Shown: in pieces, positions 21,812 to 34,044 of the stretch
Numbering within the stretch: the stretch's first letter is position 1
How the letters are laid out: every line of letters starts with the position of its first letter
Translations under genes and position numbers: made by a program
Notes under the pieces: generated by a model
What the model was told of the DNA's origin: nothing
Databases searched by the model: none
What the model saw: only the letters and a program-made list of their open reading frames with translations
From: Beta vulgaris subsp. vulgaris
Lineage: Eukaryota; Streptophyta; Magnoliopsida; Caryophyllales; Amaranthaceae
Length of the DNA: 64,000 nt
NCBI RefSeq assembly: GCF_026745355.1
Contig: NC_079208.1
Span: forward strand, 55,255,276 to 55,319,275
Reading direction: 5' to 3'

Positions 21812-24800
21812 ATGTTTGGAAGAGCACCGAAGAAAAGTGATAGTACCAGATACTATGAGATCTTGGGTGTACCAAAAGATGCATCTCCTGAAGATTTGAA
21901 GAGGGCTTATAAAAAAGCCGCCATTAAAAATCACCCTGATAAGGGTGGTGATCCTGAGAAGGTATTTTGTAATTTATTGTTTTTGGGATGAGATTTGATT
22001 AGTTAGATCTTTGATTTCGATTTTGTTTGTTAATATGAATGATGGGATTTGTTTGATTGTTGATGGGTGTTTGTTTATGTTGGTAAATTTGAGTTTTAAC
22101 ATCATATGAAGAATTTTGGTGTTGTTGATGAGGTTTTTAGTTGGGAATCTTGGAAAATGGATGAGATTGTACCATAAATTGAAGGTTTTTTGTTGAGTCT
22201 ACGATGGTTGAATTCTTGTTGTTATTGGTTAGAACTTTGATTTTATGTTAATTGATGATAGTTCTGCATATGGGTAGTGATTAAGCTCATGACTGAACGA
22301 AGGGGATCTGAAATTAGGGTACTTTTTTGGTTGTTTTGGTGTTTAATATATGAAATTTGTATTAGGGCATGAGCTTAAATTGATGAGGGAAATTGGGGAT
22401 TAAGAGGTGAAGTAGAAAGTTGTTTCTAGGAGCATGTTTGGTTCAAACATTTATGGGTTCTAAGAAATTGAATCAATTACCTAACAATCCCTCCACAATC
22501 CATTACCATCACTTGGTGTATTTGAAAGAAACAACTAGGGTGGATCCCAACTCCCAAGAATTGGGTCACCCTAAAGCATCGTTGCGGATAACTATAGCAA
22601 AATAAGATTAGATGTCGTGTGACCGCATTAGCCATCCAATCCGCACCAGCATTAGCCTCCCGAAAAGCATGACGAATCTTCCATATGCTTTTAATAGACC
22701 TGATGACCGCCAAATTGTATCACTTGGTGTAATTGATTTTCCTAGTTTGTTATCTTCGCTTCCAGGTCTAGTAACGAAATTTATTTATCGGTGATGGTTA
22801 TTATTTTTATTGCCATTTCCCATTCTATTAAGTAATTAACTTTCCATCCCATGGCCTGAACCAAACGAGTAATATGAATTGAAACTTTTGATGAAGGGGT
22901 TTCTTACGGCATGTATATGTGTTGAATATAGGGTAAGGGGGGAACACAAGTCAGTTAACTACATTCAAAGTTCTGTTTGGGTTGGATCACTTTTGGGTAA
23001 TAGGTTCTGGCGTAGTCGGGACAATTGTGCTATGACGGGTTTAGCATGAGTTTGCAATACTGGACAAACATAATTCTGAATCAAAACAATGAGGTTTAGC
23101 ATTACATAAATGTGGCTGCTACTACTCCTGATTTTTATTAGTTTATCTATTTCTTTGGGCACATTTGGTGAGTCAGTAATTTGAATCTTAATAGTTCTAA
23201 TTATCAATAAGTAAAAATTATAAAAATATTTGGGCAAGACACCCGACTGTATTTTTTTTTATCAAGTACAAATTACAAGAGAGAGTCGAAGTCATATATG
23301 TGAAAAGTGTTAAGAGTCAAGATAGGAAAACTAATAAAATCTCGATGGTGTACCAGATAAGAGACTATCAATTATGATTAATTGTTGGAGGGTGATGAGG
23401 GTGGCACAGCCCCTTCCAGCGATGACCCCTGTAGTCCTGCCTTTGGTGGGATTCAGATGAAAGTTATAGCATTATAGGAAAGAATAATGCCTTGCAAACA
23501 CTTGATTCATGTAGTGTCGCACTCTTATCCGGAATTATGATTATTCATATGTTTTCGGGGAAGATGTTTTTCTTTCTTGTTGGTAGTGAATTTTGATTTA
23601 AGTGATAGAATTGAGGGTGTTTATTGTAATGGTTGCTTTCAGTAGAGATTAGGTCTCTGTTGAATGGTTGTAGTGCTATAAGTAAAACTGAAGTTGGTTT
23701 TGCGACTTGTTTTCTGCAGTTTAAAGAGTTGGCTCATGCATATGAGGTCCTGAGTGATCCTGAAAAGCGTGAGATCTATGACCAATATGGTGAGGATGCA
23801 CTCAAGGAAGGAATGGGTGGAGGTGGCGGCATGCACGATCCATTTGACATCTTCTCCTCATTTTTTGGAGGGAGCCCATTTGGTAAGAGAAGTCTATTGA
23901 TTACTTGAGTAATTTGTTTTATGTCATTCTTGTATTTGTATTGGTTTGCTAGTTCTGCATAACGTGACATGCGTTTGTTTTTTTGTGAATAGGTGGTGGT
24001 GGTAGCAGTAGAGGAAGAAGGCAAAGGAGGGGGGAGGATGTAATTCATCCTCTGAAGGTATCACTAGAAGATCTTTTCATGGGTACATCAAAGAAGCTTT
24101 CACTCTCTCGTAATGTTCTGTGCTCAAAATGTAGTGGGTGAGTACTGATCATGGTTCTTCTGCATTGTTTTAAGTTTTCAGCTTCAATATCTTCGGTAAC
24201 TTTGTCTAATGCTTATTGCTTGTAACAGAAAAGGATCGAAATCTGGAGCTTCAACAAAGTGTTCTGGATGTCAAGGTACGGGTATGAAGGTGTCAATTAG
24301 ACAGCTTGGCCCGGGTATGATCCAGCAGATGCAGCACCCTTGTAATGAATGTAAGGGTACTGGAGAGACGATTAATGACAAGGATCGGTGCGCTCAGTGC
24401 AAAGGTGAGAAGGTGGTGCAAGAGAAGAAAGTCCTAGAAGTTAATGTGGAGAAGGGTATGCTACATGGACAGAAGATTACTTTTCCTGGGGAGGCTGATG
24501 AAGCGGTATGCTGTGATCTGTGAAGTTCCCTTGGCTTGTGTTTTAAATGAGTTTTAATAACCTGGTAATATCTTACAATCGCTTTCTGTCTCTCTCTGCA
24601 GCCTGATACGGTTACCGGAGATATCGTCTTTGTTCTGCAGCAGAAAGAGCATCCTAAGTTTAAGAGAAAGGGTGAAGATCTCTTTTATGAGCATACCTTG
24701 AGCCTCACTGAATCTCTTTGTGGCTTTAGATTTGTGTTGACTCACCTTGATGGAAGGCAACTTCTTATCAAATCAAACCCTGGAGAAGTTATTAAGCCTG

Positions 24801-25520
24801 GTTAGTATCGCTTTAAATCTTAAATCTTTCAAGTGCAATGGACACATTCAATACAAATAACCCTTTTCCTATGCGTTTCTGTCTCTTCAACTTGATTAGA
24901 TTTCAGTGAAAATCAGTTTTGATTAGTGAGAAGAAGTTCAAATCTGAAATTTCAATTTGGATATGTAAAGATTAGTTTTTAATCGGGAGAACTCAGATAT
25001 GTGGAGAATGCTAGTGAGTCGACAGAAATTCGTGTTTGATTAGTTAATGGCAGGTTTAATCATTGTTGCACCTGAACTTATCTAAACTTATAGGAGTTCT
25101 TGTTATGGCTTTCTAAATTTCTTTTCTTTCTGGGACTCGTATATTTATCTTCCCATAGCTCACTAATTGCTTGTCTAAATTGTTGGTAATTTACGAGCAG
25201 ATCAATTCAAGGCAATCGATGATGAGGGTATGCCAATCTACCAAAGGCCTTTCATGAAGGGCAAGATGTACATCCACTTCACTGTGGAGTTCCCTGATTC
25301 TCTGAACCCTGATCAGGTTAAAGCATTGGAAGCTATCCTACCACCAAAGCCAACAATGACACTCACAGACATGGAGTTGGATGAGTGTGAAGAGACCACA
25401 ATGCACGATGTCAACATGGAAGAAGAGATGAGAAGGAAGCAAACCCAGGCACAGCAGGAGGCATATGATGAAGATGATGAGCCACAGGGTGGTCAAAGGG
25501 TCCAATGTGCTCAGCAGTGA
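21812..25520 (+). CDS. Type I DnaJ/Hsp40 co-chaperone, J2/J3 (ANJ1) type
   Basis: Six exons (21812-21961, 23720-23882, 23993-24137, 24229-24505, 24602-24800, 25201-25520) give 417 residues, the usual length for plant J3-type proteins. The order is a J domain with HPD at residues 41-43, a G/F-rich linker ([20 protein letters not shown]), four zinc-binding repeats ([32 protein letters not shown]), the substrate-binding C-terminal domains, and a terminal CAQQ prenylation box. Such proteins stimulate Hsp70 ATPase, deliver unfolded clients in the cytosol and are farnesylated for membrane association (family knowledge). All splice sites are GT-AG and all phases agree. Intron 1 is 1.76 kb and contains a TIR element with a LINE fragment. 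I see no defect. Confidence 0.96.
22436..22866. mobile_element. TIR element in DnaJ intron 1, GTTTGGTTCA ends
   Basis: GTTTGGTTCA (22436-22445) and TGAACCAAAC (22857-22866) form an exact 10-base inverted pair, the same end motif as the MITE-like elements at 4.3-5.7 kb. The interior carries a minus-strand stretch of LINE RNase H-like coding sequence. Target duplication not determined. Confidence 0.45.
22609..22713 (-). pseudogene. Fragment of a LINE RNase H domain
   Basis: On the minus strand the frame reads [24 protein letters not shown], matching the (H/Y)-x-x-REAN-x-x-AD-x-(L/M)-A signature at the end of the RNase H-like domain of plant non-LTR retrotransposons. Only about 30 residues are recognisable. 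Confidence 0.5.
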
Positions 25521-26356
25521 TTTTGAGAACTTAATGTTTGTACCTTATCGCTCTATCTATCGTCCTCGTATGTGTGCGAGTTTCTTGATTTTCTTGGGTG
25601 GAGCCATAGTTGTTGCATAGAAGTTGAGAATATGTACTCAAAACTTGTTAGAAACTAATGCTAATTTTTCACATTGCTGAAAGTTTTGTCCTGTTATTGG
25701 TTATCTAGCCGATTCTGGAATTTCTTGTGGCCTGAATTTTTTGGTCCCTAGATGTCTGAATTGCTGGTTTCAGAAGACATGTTCTTGTAACACTTGTGGT
25801 CTCCAGTCTCCACATCTGCATTTCTCTGTTTGGCTAATTCATGTGTATTGTGGTTGCGAAAATGATAATTGGGATAAAGGAAGATTTTTCATTTTCTAAA
25901 TTCTCTTGATCAAAATCTTTATTTTCATCGAAAAGTCGACTATAGTTTTTTAACTCGATTTCTATTGGGTTTGGATTTACGCCATTGTTATAACTGAATT
26001 CAAACGAATTAGAATTCTCAATTCTCTATTGGTTCATGGCATTAATATTTAGCGGATTAAAGATACTATATTGAACTTACAAGTTACACATGCTATTTTA
26101 CACATTCACAAAATTCAGTAACGATAGAATTTTGAGAAATCTTGAGACAGCATATCAACTTTTACACATTCACAAAATTCAGTACAACTTAAGTGAAATA
26201 AGATAAATACTTCTTATCAAATGCAAGTTTATGCATATATTGCTCAACTATTGAAATATGACGCGGAACTGGTATATGGTTTGATCAAATGCTTAGGCGA
26301 GAGTGCGAGACACTGATGAATTGGGTTTCACAAAATGTCCAGCACTGGGTAGTAGT
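25521..26356. other. Convergent 3' regions of the DnaJ and kinase-like genes
   Basis: 3' untranslated sequence of both genes is expected here. A direct repeat of about 24 bases containing TTTACACATTCACAAAATTC occurs near 26098 and 26160. Confidence 0.4.
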
Positions 26357-29300
26357 TCAATTATTGCCAAACCTCTTTTGAAGATACCAAAAAATTTGCG
26401 AGATACTAAAAGCTTGTGTATTTTGGACTTTCATGCACAATCTTGCAACGCTCAAGAGGTCCCATAGTTCTTTCGAACTGTAGCTGTTTCCGAGGTCTGG
26501 ATCAATCATGTTATGCATGGATAAGTTGGATCGTAGTTCCTGGATCCATTGGATTACATCAGCACTCTCCTTTGCCAAAGATTGACCAGTGATCAGCTCA
26601 AGTAGTAATGCACCAAATTGGGGTATCATGTCTGCCTTTTCTGCAGTGATAAAAGAATGAGCTCAGGGTTGCCATATATTCGTTTAGATAATGCTGCAGC
26701 TGTAGGGATTTTCTCACCTTCTGAGCAAAGACAGCTGATATTTGAAAGCTGTGAAAAAAATAACCGATGTTTGAGAAAATCTGATCTCAGTGGAAGCAGA
26801 ACAGAAAAAATTTAGTTCCTGTGTTTTTCACCTTTGGAACCAACTTATCATCCAAGATGATATCGCTTGAATCAATGGAGATGTGACGTATGGGTGCCTC
26901 ACAGAAGAACTGCAGATAAACCTAGACAAGAATGTTCAGGATATTTCGGTTTATAGTTTGTTTGGAAGAGATTTGGAAAGAAGGGAAGGAGACGGAAGGG
27001 AGAAGAGAATTAAATAGGAGGGATTGAGGCTGTGTTCGTCAGAAGGCAAATATAATGCATTTTATGCAAGAGAAGTTGTACTGATCTCAACTCACCAGCG
27101 CAGCAGCTACACCAATGGCAATCTGAACTCTGGTCTTCCAGCTTAGAGGAGTCTTGAGAGGATCTATAATTATGCCAAAGTATTAGAAATCTTCAACAAA
27201 GGATGCTCTCAAAATGCACAAGTTCTATAGAAATTACCATTCAGATGCTCTTTCAGGCTTCCTTTTGCAGTGTTCTCAAAGATCAGGAAGCTGGAAAGAA
27301 GTTCGCGAAAAATTATAGAATCATTATAGGATGGTCAAGAAAAGAAATAATGTTTGTATCATTCTGCATTTAGCTATCTCAAATGCCATTTTTGTTGCAG
27401 ATATTATTAGGAGTCCATGTGCATTAGCAATATATGCTCGTATGACTAGCGATTTAACCCAAAGGAACTTGAAATTATATGACCTAAGCTTGTAAATCCA
27501 AATGTAGACTCGACTTGCTACTGACACGAACTCAATATCGACCTATTTGAAATCATAACCATATATCGTAGACCCTGCATCAACTCAAGTAAACCCGACC
27601 TGTATGCAAACTGAATGAAGGAGAGACCTGAATGACTTGATTGCTATTTCTAAATCTACTCATTTTGTAGTGGATGTACCACGTATCTGAAGTTATGTAC
27701 ATTATTTCTCTGCTCTAAGCTACATCATCTTTGAACCTCATGCTAGTTCATAATAATGTACCTTTGAAGCTCCACTTTTTCAGCTAATTGTCATTGGATT
27801 TCTGCACTGTAGATACTACTATGTAATCATTGAATCATGGAGATGTTATAAGAATAGGGATCAAACCTCCTACGACCAATAGAGAATCCTCTTAGAGCTA
27901 CAACGTGTCGATGATGTAAACGTCCTAAACACTGCAACTCTTTGTCGAACACCTCATTACTGCGATCAACACTTCTTACTTCTTTCACAATAGAAGCTGA
28001 ACCATCTTCGAATTTAGCTTCATAGGTTATGCTTTGAGAGTCACAAGTCATAATTCTTCGGAACCCATCTGTTGCCTTATATAGCTCTTTGTATGAAATA
28101 CCCTTCAGAAAACATACTTGACCTGTAATTAATTAAGACTTAAGAAGGAAGTCGAAAATAGCAACACACTAATTGAACAATTATATATACAACAAAGCTT
28201 CAGGCATTCAATAAAAGGCTCATAACCTGAGCTTTCTTCAGCTTCACAACTCCAATAAGCATTGCAATCTTATGTACTTAAAACAACATATACTTTTAAG
28301 TTCACAAACTTCTAAGTTCTATTGTGGCGTTTGTCTGACAACTATTCAACTTATTTGAGAAAATTAAGTTTCAATAAGTTAGAAAATTGAATTTTCGCCA
28401 TATATATTATACCTATTGCTGTTAAAATCCCGATCCAGGTCTTACGATTCTACAATTGTACATCTACATCTAAATACTCCATCTGTTTCAAACTACTCCC
28501 TCCGTTATTGGACTTTTCACATTGATATATATTGAAAAGTGTATACCGTGACGAATCAAACAAGATCCACATGAATAGTGCCCAAAGTCAACAATTCAAC
28601 ATGTTACATCCAAAAGAAAACAGAGGGAGTACTACACTGTTACACACATTCGACGCACTCGTCAGTTGTCAATACATAATTTAAATATAAATGTCTTATT
28701 CCCAATTACTAAAAATTATAAAAATTTGATTTTTTTAAAATTACTACTATATCAAGATGAATTTAACAAAATCTCATGACAATATATTTTTTCTTGCACA
28801 GAAATCACAAAACTATGTTAAAATGAGTGGGTAAATAATGCAAAAGTCAAAACTATACTATGTATTTTGAAACGGATGAAGTACCTTCTAATATGTCAAA
28901 TATTCAATTGAATCATACACAACGTGAATGGCAACAGACACCCCAACACAACGATGAAGAAAAAAAAGAGCATACAACAGATAAAACTACTCTCTAACTA
29001 ATATCAGTTACACAACTGTAACTGTTAAGATTTGGCCAAGTTGTGTTGTGTTCTCATTCATCGTCAAAAGTATTTATACAATTTAGAGGACGGATTCTTG
29101 ATGCTATGCAAATTAGGCATAATAATATCTATCTATAATATAATAGTAATAACTAAGCTTGAGCACCTGCATTATTCCTGCAATCAAAGCTAAGTTACTC
29201 AGAATTATCAAGTAGTACTACATGATCACTGAGCAGTAACTTTAAACTTTCACTTAGCAACACTGAAAACAGAAAAAAGTAACGGACTATCTTCTGATTA

Positions 29301-29644
29301 TGATATAGTACCATATACTTGATTATATTATAGTGTGATTATCCACTAAGAGCTTGTTCTCTTCGGCATAAAACAGCTGAACTGAACTGAATTGAACTGA
29401 AATGAATAGTGATATGTGAGAGTAAAAGTATTGTCAAGAGCTGAGCTGAGCTGAACTGAACTGAAAATAAGCTGGGGAGAACAGGCCAAAGAACATAAAT
29501 AAAGAAAAGGAATTTATAACTTACAAAAAGAAGTAATCTTTAGAACTTACGAGAAGTATTGGTGTGAATGAAAGGAATGAATTTGCAAAATTTGGTGCTT
29601 CTTCTTCTGCTGTTGGAACTGCAAGAAGCTTGAGATTTTGGCAT
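26357..29644 (-). CDS. Receptor-like kinase relative, predicted pseudokinase without membrane span
   Basis: Seven exons (29551-29644, 27867-28122, 27238-27290, 27096-27163, 26832-26921, 26718-26748, 26357-26640) join with consistent phases to 291 residues. The motif ISYKELYKATDGF (40-52) opens the kinase fold, and a lysine sits in the VAIK position (K78, SIVKEV). A leucine-rich hinge, SLKEHL (128-133), follows. The catalytic loop reads HISIDSSDIILD (170-181) where active kinases have HRDIKSSNILLD, so the catalytic Asp is Ser172. The DFG position reads N-I-S (190-192). The activation segment and APE are missing: the chain jumps to PQFGALLLELITGQS. It lacks a signal peptide and membrane segment, so it is probably cytosolic, perhaps a scaffold or regulator of an active relative. 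Relatives are the At1g49730-like group (from memory). The 1.4-kb first intron holds several MITEs. Confidence 0.8.
28477..28881. mobile_element. Stowaway-type MITE (outer) in kinase-like intron 1
   Basis: The ends CTCCATCTGTTTCAAA and (reverse complement) CTTCATCCGTTTCAAA are flanked by TA on both sides (28475-28476 and 28882-28883), as in Tc1/mariner-derived Stowaway MITEs. It is interrupted near its left end by a second element. Confidence 0.75.
28496..28629. mobile_element. Stowaway-type MITE (inner, nested)
   Basis: CTCCCTCCGTTATTGG at the left and ...AACAGAGGGAG at the right, flanked by TA (28494-28495 and 28630-28631); 134 bp. It is inserted a few bases inside the left end of the outer Stowaway element. 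Confidence 0.8.
29350..29487. mobile_element. Short MITE, TIR GAGCTTGTTCTC / GGCCTGTTCTC
   Basis: The left end GAGCTTGTTCTCTTCGGC and the reverse complement of the right end, GGCCTGTTCTCCCCAGC, are similar and continue into CTGAACTGAACTG repeats on both sides; 138 bp. It lies in intron 1 of the kinase-like gene, 64 bp from exon 1. Confidence 0.6.
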
Positions 29645-29942
29645 TTTGATTAGTAGTTAGCTCAAGCACAGCAATGTATATTAGTATATACTATATACGT
29701 ACTCTTGTTTAATTTCTGATCTATTTTTATGGTTTTTCTTTCTCTTTATATTGCCTTTTTGACTTTTGCTTTTTCTGGGACAAGTTAAGGGTAAAAGTAA
29801 TTATAGCTTTAACTTTTTTGCATTTGAGTGCAATTATTTTTGATGCAACAGGTGAAAAGAAAATTCTATCTGTCTCAAAGTCTGAACGAGAGAGGAAAAG
29901 GCGGGGTTTTTGGATTGGTATTGATCACTTATCAGCATCCCT

Positions 29943-30432
29943 CCATTGGTAGATGGTGGACTCGTGTTTACCATTCTAATGGTAGATACGGGCCGAAACG
30001 CAGCCCAAGAAACATAAAACGCGTGAAACTAATGTAAATTAACGGTTCTCTAATAAACATGTGAAACTAATGTACATCAACCGTTCTCCAATTAATGAAC
30101 ATGTGAAACTAATGTACATCAACTGTTTTCCAGTAAACATCGATCTTGATCATTTCCTTTGGAATATTTATCTTTATATTTCTTAGTTTGTTTATTGCAG
30201 ATATTTCTTTGTTCATTGTGTTTTCTTTGTCGGTTCATTAGGTTGAGTGGTTGTTCATCAAATATTTCCTCTTCTGTTCGTTTTTTTTCTTGTTGTCCAT
30301 TGCTGATTTAGATCTTCGATCATTGAGTCTCGTGTGCTGTTCTTTTGCTTAGTTGGTTCATTGAGGATATTGTTTTGTTCATTGTGTTGAATGGTGTGCA
30401 CCATTTAGATGGTAGACTCGTGTCTACCATCT
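29943..30432. mobile_element. Foldback-like repeat pair (GGTAGATGGTGGACTCGTG)
   Basis: A palindrome-rich motif near 29943-29985 (GATGGTGGACTCGTGTTTACCAT) recurs in related form at about 30395-30432 (GATGGTAGACTCGTGTCTACCATC). Each copy is itself partly palindromic, so the ends may form a foldback element. Boundaries uncertain. Confidence 0.3.
30022..30140. repeat. Three tandem ~40-bp repeats
   Basis: GTGAAACTAATGTAAATTAA and its near copies start at 30022, 30061 and 30103, each continuing into an ACGGTTCTC-like core and ending AACAT. Confidence 0.75.
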
Positions 30433-31418
30433 AATTTGCTCTCCCCCCTAATTTGCTGAGTTAGATGTGATACTAATAGTAGAGTTGGTCACGGGCCATG
30501 CTGACTCACGTGTTGGGTCAGGTCTGGAACGAGCCACGGTCAAATCGTGCACAGTGCTAGGCTCGTACCAATTCTTAAAAAAGGCTAGTGCATTGCTCAA
30601 TTCATGTTCTGATGGAAGTTTTATTTTCTATACTTTTTGGTTAAGAGTGAGCGACGCAACATGATGGTCGGCCCACCGTGTGGTCAGGTGGACCTTGTGT
30701 GGAATCTCGAATATGATGTTATGCACAACCCAATAGTCATCAATTCATCATTGTACCTTTGTTGTTGTGCTCGTATTGGCCCCACCCATACCCAACTCTA
30801 TAAAGGCAGTATTATAGTATAGATGAATGATTCGAATTCTAACTATATGTCTACATTTGTCCAGTAAAAGTTCTTAAAATAATATCTTTTATTTTATTCA
30901 TATGTTAGATGGTGATCATAGTTAGTTAGAATTATTTTATACTACTCTAAAAGATGCCATTTTTAGCCGTAAAAGCTTCATTTAGTAACTTGTAAAAAAC
31001 TTTGTTAATATTTCCACTGTTTTTTTGCTGTGAAAAATGAAACCCGGCCCTAAGAAGTTTAATTTGTTGAAGGAAATGGTTGTGTTGTCTAATATTTATA
31101 TAGCTTGGTGATAGGAGACATGATACTTCAGCACTTTTATATAGTACAAAATGCTATTGCTCTATTTATTTTTTACTTCAACACTATTATATAATTAAAG
31201 GAAATGTTTGTTTATAACAGTGAGTCAGTGATATACAAAATTAACACGTAATAGCTATTGACGTTAGTGATAAATTATATAGGATGAGAAAAGTTGGTTA
31301 TGTGACATATGAGTAGAATAGAGGACATACAATTTCACACAAGGTAGAAAGATCTTTGTTTATGCTAATTTCAAGAAGAATTTAACTAACTCGAGGCGAA
31401 AAGAACCGATGTGTATTT
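30141..31418. other. Intergenic, degenerate repeats
   Basis: No supported gene. The 30480-30580 stretch (CACGGGCCATGCTGACTCACG and similar) looks like a fragment of a GGGC-rich MITE family. Confidence 0.3.
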
Positions 31419-31774
31419 AGGCTATGTTTAGTTCACCTGAAATTTTCTAATCTGAACTTATTTGATCTGATCTGAACTTATTTTTTCTGATCTGATCTAA
31501 TTTACAAGATCTTATCTTTTAGATGTTTCTCAATATATAAGAAAAAATATAGTCATGTGGGGGTCTTGTTTGATTAGTCTCAATGAGTACTTTATTGATA
31601 TTCAATTATCATAATTTTTACTAATATGTAATGAAAGATATTTAATAGTAACAATGATTTTTAAATATAAGCATGATCTGAACTGAACTGATCTGATCTG
31701 AACTTATTTTTTCTGATTTGATCTGATCTGATTAGTCTGAAATAAGCAAAAATAAGGTGAACTGAACATAGCCT
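31419..31774. mobile_element. MITE, TIR AGGCTATGTTTAGTTCACC
   Basis: The left end AGGCTATGTTTAGTTCACCT and the reverse complement of the right end, AGGCTATGTTCAGTTCACCT, match at 19 of 20 positions. The subterminal zones are dense in TGATCTGATCTGAAC. No coding sequence; no clear target duplication. It resembles hAT-like MITEs. Confidence 0.75.
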
Positions 31775-31899
31775 TAATTTGTTGTTTATCACATTTGTGG
31801 ATATTCAATTGATAACTTTTTTTCTCATAGAAATTGTGCGTGTTTTCTCATTCGTGTGATATGCACTCAGACCAACATTTTGAGTAGCTCTATTTTTTT

Positions 31900-32010
31900 T
31901 TTATACGAGTCACGAAAGCAGTACAAAGAAAGGTAGCGGGGATTCAAACTTGTGACCTATCATTTACAGCACCTCATTCTTAACCACTAGGCCAAGACAT
32001 CATTGGTTGA
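31900..32010. repeat. tRNA-like or retroelement-derived fragment
   Basis: The stretch GGGGATTCAAACTTGTGACC...CCACTAGGCCAAGAC resembles the common plant repeat motif with a degenerate tRNA B-box (GATTCAAAC). Similar GAACC...GGCAATGTCC-type text occurs at 32930-33050 and 54970-55070. Too short to classify. Confidence 0.25.
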
Positions 32011-33140
32011 GTAGCTCTATTTTACTTGTGAGTAACTCCTCATATGCAGTAACATCAGTAATCCTAGTAATTTATATCAATAATCTTTCATATGCATTAA
32101 AAATAAGAATAATTGATTCTAATAATACAATCTTTCACCAATTAATTTTTAATAAATCAACCTTTCAATTATTCTTGAATAATATAATCTTTATACCCTA
32201 TTTAATTCTAGTGAGTCAATATGACTTAAAATCGTCTAAAATATTAACTTTCTACCATAGAAGTAGGAGTGTAGGACCATGGAGGGATGGGAAAAATGGA
32301 CGAGCTTGGAAATTTGACTTACCAAACAAACTTATTATCAACCGTTCACGTCAAATCCCATTAAGAGCAAATACCTAAAAAGTTACATTATTTAAGAATA
32401 ATTGAAAAGTTTACTTAGTAAAAATTAATCCGTGAAATATTATATTATTAGAATCAATTTATTCCAATTTATGTTAAAAATATAGCACGGGGCATGTAAT
32501 TTTATTAAAGAAAGTTGAAAATAAATATTAATAAATTGACGAAGGTTCCTACGTTACTCATTGTGCATGAGAGGCCACTTCAAATGCCAAATGCCAAATG
32601 CCAATTTTATGGGTGATTGCTTGAGCACGCTAAGAATACGCTAGATAGCTTATCGTGCGTTAATTATAGATATAGCAATCTTTTTACAGATGGTTGCTAT
32701 GAATATGATCATGGTTTAACCAGAAGCATGTTACATTGTTGTGCATTATTATGCTCCCAGAACAACAATCAATTGCGTGGCTTTCATTTCATTTCAATTT
32801 TACTCACTTTTTTTTGTTTGACGCCACTTGATTGACATTAATCATTCAATTTATTCTATACTATTTGTCAGTTTTTTTTAATTAGGAAAGATAATTAGTC
32901 TGAAAGTCAATTCCTGCTATCAGCTCAAAAGTTAGGTACAAGGCTAAACAGTTCAAAAGTAAATGTCCAACATACAATTGAGATGAAGATTTGAACCCTG
33001 GGCAATGTCCAGGAATTGAGGGTGGTGCTCTATTGAGTTACCACCTCTCCCTCATACTATTTGTCAGTTTAACATAAATACCGTTTTTTCCTGTTAAAAT
33101 ACCTTAAACAATGTAAATTACTGATGTAATAACTAGTGAG
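32011..33140. other. Intergenic, nothing recognised
   Basis: AT-rich, with no gene and no delimited repeat apart from a ~110-bp stretch at 32930-33050 that is related to 54970-55070. Confidence 0.3.
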
Positions 33141-33509
33141 TAGAGGTGGGCATGGGACGGGTCGGGCCTGTTCACGGGCTCGGTCCGCGGGCTTGTGTAA
33201 ATGTCGGGCTGGGCCCAGGTCCATGAGTGACGGGCCGTGCCAGGCCGGGCTTGAAATTTTCAAAATTTGTCCGCAGGCCGGGCTTGTGCTTCCTGCGGGC
33301 CTGACCAATGTTTTATGTTGTTTTTTTGTATTTTTGACAATTTTAGGCTAAAAAATAAAGGAAAGGAGCGTTCGGCCCGTGGGCCGGCCCATGCAAGCTC
33401 GTGCCGGTGCGGGCCTAAAATAAAATTTCTTGGCCGTGACAGGCCTGTGGCCCACATAGCGGGCCGAGCCGAGCCCAAATCGTGCCGGCCAGGCCCATGC
33501 CCACCTCTA
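33141..33509. mobile_element. hAT-type MITE, TIR TAGAGGTGGGCATGGG, 8-bp duplication
   Basis: TAGAGGTGGGCATGGG on the left and CCCATGCCCACCTCTA on the right are exact inverse copies. CTAGTGAG precedes the element (33133-33140) and recurs at 33514-33521, four bases beyond the right repeat. The interior is GC-rich (CGGGCC/GGCCCG repeated), unlike the AT-rich surroundings. No coding capacity; open frames across it are by-products of base composition. Confidence 0.8.
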
Positions 33510-34044
33510 CTAGCTAGTGAGTAGTGACACGTCAATCTATATGCATAACCTTAAGACCTTTGTACAATTGTACCCATTTTATGGACATACGATAGGTTTA
33601 ATAGTCAACAGGTCATATTCAATTTTAAAGGTTAAATATATGTCACCTAGATAGAAGTTACTTGGATGCACTAGAATGTTGTGGTTACGAGATTGGTTCA
33701 TATAAGTTTGTGTGATGCTTAGCCCTTCTTCCATAAACTCATAATACACTTATCAATCATACAAAGATGTTGCGACACTAAGTATTATTAATAACTTCAT
33801 TTAATTTGTACTTGTTATTAACCTTATATATGTATTAATGGTAACGGTAAACTCGTCACCATCTTAATTAATTAGTACCCTCATATACGCATTATCACTA
33901 TCTTGTTTATAATACTAACGACTGCCCATATTGCATCACCAACTAATAATGTGGCGCTTCTTAAGAATTTATAAAGTTTTTGTGATACAAGGATAATTAT
34001 AGAGAAAAAAACGATACTCTCTTTTTACTAACAATTTGCAAATA
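33510..34044. other. Intergenic, nothing recognised
   Basis: AT-rich sequence without a supported feature. Confidence 0.3.

Noticed and set aside
33069..33535. Several open frames rich in Arg, Ala, Gly and Pro on both strands
   Set aside because: By-products of the GC-rich interior of the MITE at 33141-33509.
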